Source: Stichopus chloronotus (taxonomy: Eukaryota > Echinodermata > Holothuroidea > Aspidochirotida > Stichopodidae). From it: a stretch of DNA of 64,000 bases. The notes under the pieces were generated by a model. That model was not told where the DNA came from, did not search any database, and saw only the letters and a list, made by a program, of their open reading frames with translations. The DNA is taken from contig CM037830.1 in the NCBI GenBank assembly GCA_021234535.1, positions 2,020,170 through 2,084,169 on the forward strand, written 5' to 3'. Shown in pieces: positions 43,201 through 55,200 of this stretch. How positions within the stretch are numbered: the first letter of the stretch is position 1; every line of letters starts with the position of its first letter. The position numbers and the translations under genes were made by a program.

Positions 43201-46200
43201 TCTTGGGCAGCTAATTTGTACTAGTACAATCACATTTTCGTTTCCTTTGAGAATTTTTTGCAAGGTGAAGGAACAAGCAAAATATTTTGAAAGTTGACTT
43301 GAAGTGATAAAAGTCAATAATTCATCATCAACAAAGACTGCTGTTCTCCCCTCCTGCCTGGATCCACCACTGGGTGAATGACGCTTATTTTAAGAAGGTA
43401 TGACCTTTTTTTGGAGATGTGCCCCCAGTGCAGAAAACTTGACCTTCACGATCAAATTAAACGTACCAATGCCAGACTGAGTACGCAATCTGTTTCTTTC
43501 AGAAAATTACACTCATATAAACATATACGCATCTTTACCCCATCAATAAATGATGGGGTAAAGATAGGTTTAATTTGTTGTTTTTGTTGTATTTAATTTT
43601 ATTTTCTTCAAGCAATGTTGATTTATGTTTCCCTATCTGATCTTTACCCCCATGTTTAAATAATGGAGTCAATCTAATCTACATTTCTAAAACTGAGTGT
43701 ATAACAAGAAAGATCAACGAAGGTTATTCATGGTGATTAAGAGCTTTCTGCCGAAGTTCCTTCCTCTTCCAGCCAAAAAAAAAAAAAACAGATTTACTAC
43801 TGCATATTTCAATGCAAGTGGTGGATACAATCTCACCTTCAGGGTAGTGATCTTCAACGGTAATGATTTTACCGCCGCTGGCCTTGGCTGCTTGAACAAT
43901 GGTCTCCTTGTCGATTGGTTTCAGTGTGAAAGGATCCACAACATTAATGTGAATGCCTTCCTTGGCCAGGGTATTGTGGGCCTCAATGGCTTCGTGGAGG
44001 GTGATGCCAGCGCCGATGACAGTAGCTTTGGCATCAGGATGTCGAAATACAACCTGTAACAACAAAGATTTAATCCATTAAAAGACATTTTCTCAAAGCT
44101 TGCAAAACATATGAACGTCTCCAAATAAAAATGACAAACCAGAGTGCACAAATGCATTGTGGTTTTGATGATTTCATTACGATCATTTTTATGAATGTGA
44201 TAAATGACTGATATGTATCATGTCTCACAACTGCATATTAAAGTTACAGTGATGCAACACCTGCACATAACACATGAGATCATAGCTTGAAGCTTCCCAC
44301 CTTGAGATGTCATGTTTACTAGGTAGTCACAATTTCAGCCCTTTTGACTCCAAATGACCTTTGAACTCCACCAAAACCAATAGGGTTCTTCTACTCAATG
44401 TGATGCAACTACACATTATGTATGAGATCTGTCAAAGCTTCCCTTGTTGACATATCCTGTTCAAAAGCTTTTCACAATTTGACTCCTGTTGACCCCAAAT
44501 GACCTCCACCAACCACAATAACGTATTCTAATTAATGTGGTGCACCTACACACTAAATATGAGATCTGTCAAAGCTTCCCTTCTTGAGATATCATGTTTA
44601 CAAGGTAGGGCATCACAAACATACACACGCAAACAAAAACACACAGAAGCATTCATACACACACGGATGCATGATTACGAAGGTTACAATTATCATCGCA
44701 ACCAAAAAGCATAGTCTGTAAGTACTGCTATCAAGAATGTAACTTTAATTGTCAGGAAACTTTTTTGGCTATGTAGAAGTATACCTGACCAGATCAGTGT
44801 ATGTTTATAAGTGATTTACTAAGATTTATTTTTCTCTAATTTTGTGTAAGTTGGTTCATATTATTTTTTGTCTGGGTTTAGCAGGAACTTGGGGTTGCCA
44901 GGTAAATCACCCTCCCTTGCTCTTTGCTACAAGACAGCCATACAACCAGCAATTTTCACAACTAACTTAACAGTTCTCAGCCATCAAAATGCCAGAGTCA
45001 TCACCATACAATGCCACAATTGCCATGTGTTGCCGCAAGGGCGACCAGGCTCAGTGGGCTGCTGGAGTTTTCACAACCTTAGTGGTGACATACCCCATCA
45101 TGCCATCTGCCTGATGCCCTTGACTTGCTCTGGTAAGCATCTGAACTCTAATTTCAAGTTCCAATTTTGGCAAGTTCTGTGGCCTTTTAGCGATGGGAGG
45201 ACTTGCATATTTTGAAATTTTTCAAACTTTTTCCGGGTAAAGTGTGGTAGTATAATTACTGGTCTACAGGCCAGGACGGTCTGTTTAAAAAAAACTAACT
45301 TACAGTACACCTAAGCAATGGTATGGCTGAAGAGCTGAATGTAAGCTGATATAGACACAGGTTAGAGTAATGACACTAAGGGGGAGGGGGATTTTTTCCA
45401 GCAGGGGATCTTGGAGGGAAAACATTTTGACATATGTAGGTAGTAACATCTTTTCTTTTGCCTATGCTTGTTGCAAAAGTGGTATTGCTCTGCATATAGA
45501 CCTAGTACAGGCTAGCTAAATAAGCCATAGCCTAGGACGATGATCATTCTTCAAAAGCAAATACCGAGTGAAAAATTGGAGCCTAAGGTATTGGAGGGGT
45601 TGGAGGATATTGGAGGAGGGGTATGGGGAGGCTTCAAAGTTGACGAAGTGCTAGTTGCACCAATGACACACAGAAGCTTCCTTTTAAGTCTGAAAGTCTC
45701 TAGCATGTGAGAGCAGTTTGCAGAGCTTGGAAAGTGACGGCCGACCCTCTTTGATTTTGAAAATACATCCCAAAAAAAAATTACGGAAGGGGTGAGGTTC
45801 CTTCCCTGATTTTGAAAATGTCTCCCAAAAAATTGTTAGGGAAGCAAATTCCTCCCAGTTTGAATTCCCTAGTGATAACACTGTGTCAGAGCATGATTTA
45901 TTCCAATGATGTTATTGCAGTTATCATGCTGATATTACTGAGAATACTGCAGCATGCTGTATCATGACAACCCACAATACAGCTGGTTCTGTCCTAAACA
46001 CAAATATGTTGATATCAACAAACCTTTGCTTTGCCCGCCTCAAATTTCTCGTCATTTTCGTAGATTACTTCGGTGGCTGGTCTGCTTGACCTAATGAAGC
46101 AGATTCCCTTGGTCACTGCGGCAATTTCTACTGCCCTCTCCATGGAGACGGCATCGCAAGGGTAAAACACGGTAGATCCGTTGACTGCCCTGAAGAGGGC

Positions 46201-49200
46201 CAGGTCTTCGAGGGCCATCTGAGATGGGCCATCCTCACCTAGCAGATACAGATAATGAGATGATTTTTACGTCTTGGTATATACTTGCACATATCAAGAG
46301 ATTACCTCAGGTTGAGGATATATTACACCATAAATGCAGATTATTAGTAGCACAGATTCGTATTGCAACCTTGTTTGACTTCAAACAAATATACCAATGG
46401 AAAGGAGCCAGATAGAGAGTAAAGCAAGATTAGAATAACAAAGCCTTTAGCAAAAGTAAAAGGGTACAATGACTAATGATTTGATATCATCATTAATGAC
46501 TTGGTTTGGCATATGTATGATTTCTCTGACCTTGTTGATTAAAAGGAGAACCGACATTTCTTAAAACTATACGTCAGTTGACAAAAACACAGTCTCCACG
46601 CTAACATTCAAAGTGACATGTTAAAAATGAAGCAACACACAGACCTTTTGTTGACAACTAAGAAATACGCCATGCAAAGTAGCTTAGTCAATAATTCAAG
46701 AAGACAGAATCTAATGGTCCAAAGTGATATGTACCATTTCAAGCAAGGAAAAAAAAAAACATATTTCAATGTGGATGTACAGCACAACTTAATTACATCA
46801 AATACCACTAGATGGAAACTGCTCATGATTCTCAGATATTTACAATGGCTACCCCTCTTCTTTCTTTGGTTATTTTTGCACTTTGGGAAAGTCATAACGG
46901 ACAAAAAAAAAAAAGCTCTAAATAAATGGACTCTGGTTAACTTACCAATGCTGACACCACAATGAGAGCCACAATAAATGGACACTGGTTAACTTACCAA
47001 TGCTGACACCACAATGAGAGCCACAATAAATGGACACTGGTTAACTTACCAATGCTGACACCACAATGAGAGCCACAATAAATGGACACTGGTTAACTTA
47101 CCAACGCTGACACCACAATGAGAGCCACAATAAATGGACACTGGTTAACTTACCAATGCTGACACCACAATGAGAGCCACAATAAATGGACACTGGTTAA
47201 CTTACCAATGCTGACACCACAATGAGAGCCACAATAAATGGACACTGGTTAACTTACCAATGCTGACACCACAATGAGAGCCACAATAAATGGACACTGG
47301 TTAACTTACCAATGCTGACACCACAATGAGAGCCACAGAAGTTGACATTGGTCTGAGAAATAGCTCCCATTCTAATCTGATCATAGGCCCGGGAGAGAAA
47401 GCATGCGAAAGCACTAGCAAACACCACGGCTCTGTCCCTGCAAGCACAGCCCATTGCTACGCCAGCCATGTTCTGTTCTGCGATGAAGCACTCGATAAAT
47501 CGATCGGGGTGAGCCTTCAAGAACTTCTCTGCATGGGTAGAGTTCTTGGTTTCTGCGTCGACAGCCACCACATTGGTATTTTCACCCAGCTTCACCAGAG
47601 CAGTGCCATAGGCAACACGTGTGGCAATCTACAAGATACAGGAACTTTTCGAGTCATAAGTCAGAACAGGTCCAGGAAAAGAAAGCGACATTTGAGAGGG
47701 TGACTTAAACAGATATCACATGCACCATGGAATCAATTAAGCATGAGCTGAGGATACACTGTAAAAAAAAAATTACAGTAGGTCCAGTCAACGTCTGTTT
47801 GGAGAGATATTGATACCTTCAAATTCACCATCATCAGACAGGAGGTGAAATCAGGGGGGGCTTTCTCATATCTCACTGTTGAGTGGTGAATCAAACAGAG
47901 ACATACTTATAATGTACTCACATTGCCTAACCTCTTTACTCATGAAACATTGTTGGTGCATAAAATATCAAGGCCCCATTACCACATCTGCACTTTCCTT
48001 TAACTGGTTGCTTGTTTGAGGGAGATATCTGATATTTGCATTAACATATCTCATCTCTAATTATTGGGTGGGAGCTATATTATAATTACCATATGTCCAT
48101 ATTTCCTTTAATCATTGCTTATTTAGAAATCTAGACATATGACATTCACATAAGTGTTATCTTCAACTTTGGTTATTGTATGATGGCTATATTACCATAT
48201 CTTCCCTGTCCTTGAATTGGTTGGTATGTGAGGAATACCTGGCTACCTTTCATTCTCATTTCTTTGTCATTGGGTGCTATGAGGCTGTAGTGACAATGTT
48301 CTCATTACCTTGTCTCCTTTCTTGTAACTGGGCGGTGATGAGAGTCTGACGGTGCTCAGATCATGTGTAGGGACACTGTCACTTGGTGCAGGTATTGTGA
48401 TACCATGGGCACCTTGGTTCTTGATCCTAGCTTTGATTTCAGCAAGAGCTGCTTCAGACTTCCCTCCAAGGGCCTTACCATGCCATCCCTCTTGATCTTC
48501 AATTCCTATTTTGAGAGAGCGATCAATTAACAGTCGGTAGTAGTAAATTAAATTTTCCACAACAACATCAGAGCTAGGCAGGCATATATTAATTACAATA
48601 AGGTCAAGAGATATTACAGTATACTATAGCAGATAACAGAAGAGACTAGGTAAGATGGAAAGGAATAGACAAGGTAAGACGGAAAGAGACTTGGTAAGAC
48701 GGAAAGGACTAGGTAAGATGGAAAAAGACTAGATAAGATGGAAAGAAAGTGACTAGGTAAGATAGAAAGAAAGGGACTAGGTACGATGTAACAAAAGGGA
48801 CTAGGTAAGAAAGAGAGAGACTAAGTAAAATTGAAAGAAAGGGACTAGGTAAGAAAGAACGAGACTTGGTAAGATGGTAAGATGGAAAGAAAGAGACTAG
48901 GTAAGATGGAAAAGGACTAGATAAGATGGAAAGAAAGGGACTAGGTAAGATTGAAAGAAAGGGACTAGGTAAGATAGAAAGAAAGGGACTAGGTAAGATA
49001 GAAAAAAAGGGACTAGGTAAGATGTAACAAAAGGGAAAGGTAAGAAAGAGAAAGACTAAGTAAAATTGAAAGGGACTAGGTAAGAAAGAACGAGACTTGG
49101 TAAAATGGAAAGGAAGCGACTAGGTAAGATAAAAGTTTGCTACAACTTCACAGTTGAGTTAACAGTTAACAAGGACTCCCTTCAAGTGGGCAACAAACAT

Positions 49201-52200
49201 AAACATGTCACATGTAGGGTAATGTCAATTCAGATGATAATGATACCTGCTGCACCACGTCCTTTGAAGGTCTTTGCCAAGATACAGGTGGGCCTTCCCT
49301 TAGTGGTAGCACCATCATGAAAGGCCTTTGCCAAGTCCTCCACACTGTGGCCATCCACTACATAGGTGTTGAATCTGATAATAAGAGACATATCCAAAGA
49401 GGTTAATTAATGGGGGGTGAAGGATGAACCAGGTTAATAGCCTTATATAAACTTCAATATAGGGAAATATTTCTCCTCACTGTTTAGCATTAGTCTTTAT
49501 TAATCGAGTTCTTACAGCTTTAACATGAAACTATGTGGACCTATTAACACAGGGACTACTCAACATTACCAGCTGCCCTACATGTTACAGAGACCTCTAG
49601 GGATGGTGTACAAACAGGAAGGTTTGCTATTATCTTTGTACTTTTAGACCTGGCAACTCCTTTGTGAAAATCAGCTTGCACCGCATGCCTTAAACAATTG
49701 TAATCAAAACAAACACTCACTTCAAAAAGAATTGGTTTTCAAAACTGAAATGAAAAAATATTTTCCAGAAAAGCATACAATGGAATGCCTTACGGGTAAG
49801 TAACTGTTCAAAAACTTTTTATTGTAATACAGATAATAGCCCTTCAATTTGAAATGATACTTCATTTTAATGGATGACAATATCTCTCCCATCTGCCAGA
49901 CTTGTTCATTTTTGGTAAATTTGGTATTGTCTACATATCACAAGTAGATGGCAGCTCTCCCGCAACAACAATAGTTCTGTTTCTCCATGACATAACAAAA
50001 AGCATCGCCAAAAGGTCACAAGTACCCAAATACTTTACAACTCAGAAAGTAGGTCTCAGTGCCATGACACACTACAATCAATATTGCCTCACATGTCATA
50101 CACATCGTAAATGAGGATCATTCAAGCATAGCCCGGCAGGTCCCGATACCATGGTACAATCACAGCTGGCAATGTATAACATGACATTACAAAATTTAAT
50201 GATTGCAAAAGAGATCGATTATCAGAAACATATTGGTAAAGGCAAATCACTGGCATTGTTCACCACTTTGTCATGGAGATTTGCAGCACAAAGGGACACC
50301 CCTTACACTCTATCCCAAGACAACAATCATTAAGGGACAACCCTTACACGCTATCCCTAGGACGGCAATCATTACATGAACATCATTTCCTCACGGTGTC
50401 ACTTCATGTTCAATTGAGCAAGCCGCCTGCTCTAAGGCTTCCGAAGACAAGCAGTATGTGTACATATCAAGGAACATCACAATTACCCAAAGGCTTCACA
50501 ACGCAACCGGTAGGTTTCCAAGTCATGCTGCAGAGCTGTCGGTTGGCTTTGACCGAGCCTGTTGATGTCAAAGATGGCCACCAGGTTGTCCAGCTTGTAG
50601 TAGCTAGCAAAGGCCATCGCTTCCCAAACACTGCCCTCAGCACTCTCACCGTCACCAAGGAGACAGTAAGTACGGTAACTGTGGAAACCACACAAACGAG
50701 ATTTGATAACACATGATAAGCCAGAAGGAACCCACGATAGGATAAACATCACATCAGAGTTGTGAGGAAGAGTCACTACCCCCACTTTCATCATATGAGT
50801 ATAGTAATAATACAACCATGTGTACACACCAACATTCTGTAGGCAATAACTAAGTTGGGGGACTCTTAGTATCGTCCATATCATCACTTCATGTGTATGT
50901 CCTGTCTCTAAGAGTAATACAACCATGTACAGGAAAAAAAGGAGGATACCTTGGAGTCATTTGTCATGTGGTAATAGGGTGGAGGCATGGGGAATTTTCT
51001 GTGGCAAAAAGAATGAACACTGGTACAGGATGTACTACTGCAAACAACCTTTATGTCTACAGATTGCCCCAACAAGTTTCAAACTGATTAACCAGAATGC
51101 ATGCTTTGAAACACAAATTCCAAGCCTTTCATGCACAAATATTTACATAGGGAATGGCGGTGAGTACGAGGAATTTTCTCTTTCTGATTAAAGACATCAG
51201 GAAAAGAAGAGTGCAGGAGAGGGGTGGATACTGGTTGCTATATTTACATAGCTCTGTGGAACTTACCCAGCCTTGTCAAGATATTTTCCAGTGTATGCCA
51301 TACCAGCAGCAACACTGAGCCCCTGGCCCAGGGAACCAGTGGCTACATCAACAAAAGACAATCTCTGAGGGTGGAATGAAAACATAACAATAGCTGTTAG
51401 TAAATAATATACCAGGCTCAGTTACATATTTTTTCTTTCATTTTTATTTGCAAGACAAAAGAATCAATTAGAAGCCTGACTAGAGTTGATAGATACAATA
51501 GTATCACCATCAAGACCTATTGTCAAAACCTGGAATCTAAAGAAACATTTCAGTGACAATTTTAGAGCTTCTTAAAATTAAAGAGCACATTATTTCACTG
51601 CAAGCACTTCACATATCACAATGGCACATCGGTATCCTGTTCCTACTACAAATCGATAGTTTGTTTTCTAAGGTGTCACATTCCGTGTATCACAACAAGT
51701 ACGTTGCACCACCTGTAGAATGACAAGGTCTGAGTTATTCGGAAAGTTAGGAGATACAAGTCTTTAGACTTGTCCCAATGCATGATATCATGCTATGGAT
51801 TGGATGTGTTTGTAACTCAAAATACTGCTGTTTGAATAGAGACCAGCCAAGAATGATGTCCAGTTTACTCCAGGTTACACAATTTCATACATGTAACACA
51901 AGCAAATTACAGTGATATTGTAAGTCTTTGTTGTTCTTTGATATTTAAGTTATTAACCCAGGGTTCTCCCCAGCTTTTTAGTCAAACTAGGCAAAGAGAA
52001 AATCGTCCAAGTGATCGCCCGATGGGCATCGGGTCAACAGGTCTGCCTTAGGGTTACTTGGGAGGTTCACGGGCAAGGCGCCTTAAAGCTCTACATTTTA
52101 GCACTTCTAGGAGCGGCCAAATATGACAGGTTATAAGAGGTAAAGGAGTACGTGCTGAGAAATACTTCAACTTGGGAGTAAAAACAACAGTAACAAATGA

Positions 52201-55200
52201 GCATCTACCATTAACAGAAGTTATTTGCACATTTTTGATCACACATTTTTCCTGATATCACATTTCATACTGTCTGACCTATGCATAATAGCTATCTTGT
52301 AATCCTCAATTTAAGGTGTCTTTAGCTCACAACTTTGTGGCTCAGAATCACATCTTCAAATGTTATTAATCCGGCAGTGTGGTTGGTACTGTGGATGGAG
52401 CTCCAGATATTTCCTCAATTTATCTGCCCACATGACTGATAATGATAAATTGTCCTTCTGCAAGATATCAACACTTTGTATCGTCATCCACCATTTGGCA
52501 CACCCGACAAGTACACGTATACACATATTCGCACTATGATACCTTTCACGTCACTGTCACGTCTTGAGGGACAAGAGCAGTGAGCAATCATTTAATACTG
52601 CCATTGTCCATCATCATTCCAGAGTACCTAACATTCAGTCAGGCATGGAAAGTTTCTTGTTCTCATACCATACCAAAATGACCTCACAAGAATTGGCAGG
52701 CACTGGTAGCAACCAGCTGAATGAATGATAAATCAAACCAGGGATCTGCCTGATCAAACTAAGAATTGTTTACATTAACATGTCTACTCAGATCCAGCAG
52801 GTATCATTGTCTGTAGTGAAGCTTTAATGAATGCTAAAATATTACGCATGTCTGTTCACTCATATCACGAACGTCATTGTGAATAGGCAAATGGTAATAT
52901 CTGAAAGGTGACGTTTCTAATATAAGCACCAGTGTTTGCACTAGCTTTTCTAATTTTGAATGATTTTGGGAGGGACTGGAATAAAATGAGCGGTGCCTAC
53001 ATATTAACTTTCAGGTTTGATTGTATAATTCTAGCTGTTGGTAGGTATCAATTAAGATGTTGTCAGACAGAAGCTTTGGTTAGTTGCCTTTAAACATACT
53101 GCAAACCCCAAAAATGGGAATTCTTTCTTGCACTGAAAACTCACAGAACATTCACAATAATAACTTCTGATTCTAATTATTAAGCATTCCCAAAGGGTTA
53201 ATTAGTTTGCTGTTTTATCATGTATTTGATCACAGGCCATTTTCTTTTTAGTTAATTAGTTTGCTGTTTTATCATGTATTTGATCACAGGCCATTTTCTT
53301 TTTACACTGATTAGAGTGTTGTATTAGCTTTCTAATGTGTATGTATTTCTATATGCTAAACCAACTTAGACTATGGTTACTTTTTTATTACAGTACTTGG
53401 TGAAAGGGTTATGAAAATGATGCCAATGAGTGGCAACGACTAAGGACTAATAATATCACAAAAGAAGCCTTGAAACAGAGGATTTGTAGGAATAATATTG
53501 TGTGCAAAAAATCGTGGGTAAAACTCTGAAAAACACACCTGCAGAAAAATCAATAATGTAACATTTCTGCAAAAAAGACTGTGTCAGTGTTGAGTCTCAC
53601 AAGTCATTTGAAACAAGTTTTTTGATTTTGTTTTAGTTGTTGAGAAATCGCACATCATCTTGAGCATGATTCATCTACTCAAAAACATTCTTCCAATTAC
53701 TGGCAGGCACTCGATGATGACTGTTAGCAGGACAACCTACCATAGATCATACCAATGTAAATCATAATATATTATGATTCCATAAGACGTCATACAAGCC
53801 CATACCAAACCAAATCATACCATGGTATATTTCTGACAGCAATCCCATGGAATACCAAACCATACCATACATCCCCAGACCCTGCCATACCATGACATAG
53901 CATACCATATCATTTACCACCAAACTGATCATACCATTTCCAGCAAGTTACCCCATGAGGAATCTGAGAAGATGGCAGATGGCAAAATGGGAAACAGGCA
54001 CTAGTCTGGCATTAAACCGAACATCACCAAATGCGGTGTTTAAGGTTGCTGGTACTTTTAACATCGTAGATGGAAGTGCAGCTGTTGTGTTGAGACAGGT
54101 AAGTGAAGAGTGAAGTAAATACTCCATGCCATACCTGAGCAGACTACAACATACGATGTTATACTTACAGGGGTTGGGTGACCTTCCAAATCTGAATCAA
54201 TCTTCCTCAAGTTGAGAAGATTCTCAACAGGAAAGAGGCCAGCCTCAGCCCAGGCAGCATAAAGAATGGGGGCAGCATGACCCTAACCATACATGAAAAG
54301 AAAGATGAAAAAAAAATACAAAGATACACAGTCAGTTTTGAATGTTCAAAAGTAACACTTTCAAATAGGACACACTGGCAACAGTAGCTTTATCAATATT
54401 TCCAATTTTTTATCCTTGAACACACACAATTTCCATCAAACAGTGACCATTTTACAAACAAATCTTCGTTTTACAATTGGATATAGGCAAAATATGCAAT
54501 TTGTGATATCCAGGGAGGGACTCAAGTACATTTTTATGTTCTGTGTTATCCTTTGGTGGGTACTAAAACCTTTATTTCAAGGAATTTTAGAACTTTATAC
54601 TGTATGTCCTGACACTTTCATTCTTACCAAAGTGAAACCCCAAAATTAAGAGACAATATAGGCCTAACACAAGAAATACTGACAATGTACAACTTCCCAC
54701 ATTGATCATTTTGCATTTTCATCAAACTTTGATCAAGCATATCTAAAAATGCTAATAGATGTAAACACAATTACAACAGATTGTGTTTCAGGATTTCAGT
54801 TTGATGTGCCATCTACAAAAGAGCTGGTAAATTCCCTTCTGAGTGAAACTAACTCTCTAATTAATGTAGATATAGATGTCACTTGGTCTTTGATATCTCA
54901 CTCCATATTTCATTACAGTACATCTTTGTCAACAGAGTACATTTATGTACATACAGTTGCAAGCAGCATATGCTTGCGTTGAACAGGTGAGGTGAGGTGT
55001 AACACAAAGCCAAAGAACACACCCCATTCTCCCCCCCCCCCCCCTTAACACACTTTTAATATGTTACAGCATTTAATATCGATCTTGTTACTGATACAAC
55101 ACAATATGAGAAGATTACGTTTCCATATGGGGCTTTCACACAAGCCTTGTTGGCCTGGATAGTCAAGTCAATAAAAAAACTAAGCATAACTTGCTGGTAT

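Larger units (their letters stand above)
40265..43836. other. Transketolase intron containing a hAT-like insertion
   Basis: This 3.6-kb intron includes the 1.4-kb element at 40542-41935, a G run near 42105-42123 and the hairpin at 43531-43565. No further exon was found. The open frames at 40488-41589 lie in the transposon and match nothing I recognise. Confidence 0.7.
51365..54168. other. Transketolase intron (2.8 kb) with simple duplications
   Basis: It contains a 54-bp direct duplication (53197-53304) and a stretch of degenerate CATACCA repeats (53736-53940) that includes the perfect palindrome AATCATAATATATTATGATT at 53760-53779. No exon or recognisable transposon termini were found. Confidence 0.6.

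Noticed and set aside
43724..43836. Extension of the transketolase exon frame to 43724
   Set aside because: The protein must join YPEG to GLGEAV; the GTGAGA donor at 43836 ends the exon and the following residues are unrelated to the family.
44868..45215. 115-codon plus-strand frame in a transketolase intron
   Set aside because: Cys- and His-containing but with no motif spacing of a known finger, and no flanking exons.
47254..47309. Read-through frame through the 52-bp repeat as a transketolase isoform
   Set aside because: It departs from the family after GVSIG and stops within the next unit.
46921..47336. Regular 52-bp repeats as a CRISPR-like array
   Set aside because: Units abut without unique spacers, the host is an animal, and each unit is a copy of an exon junction.
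50273..50716. 147-codon plus-strand frame opposite the GDG exon of transketolase
   Set aside because: It is antisense to a conserved coding exon; its openness is a by-product of codon use.
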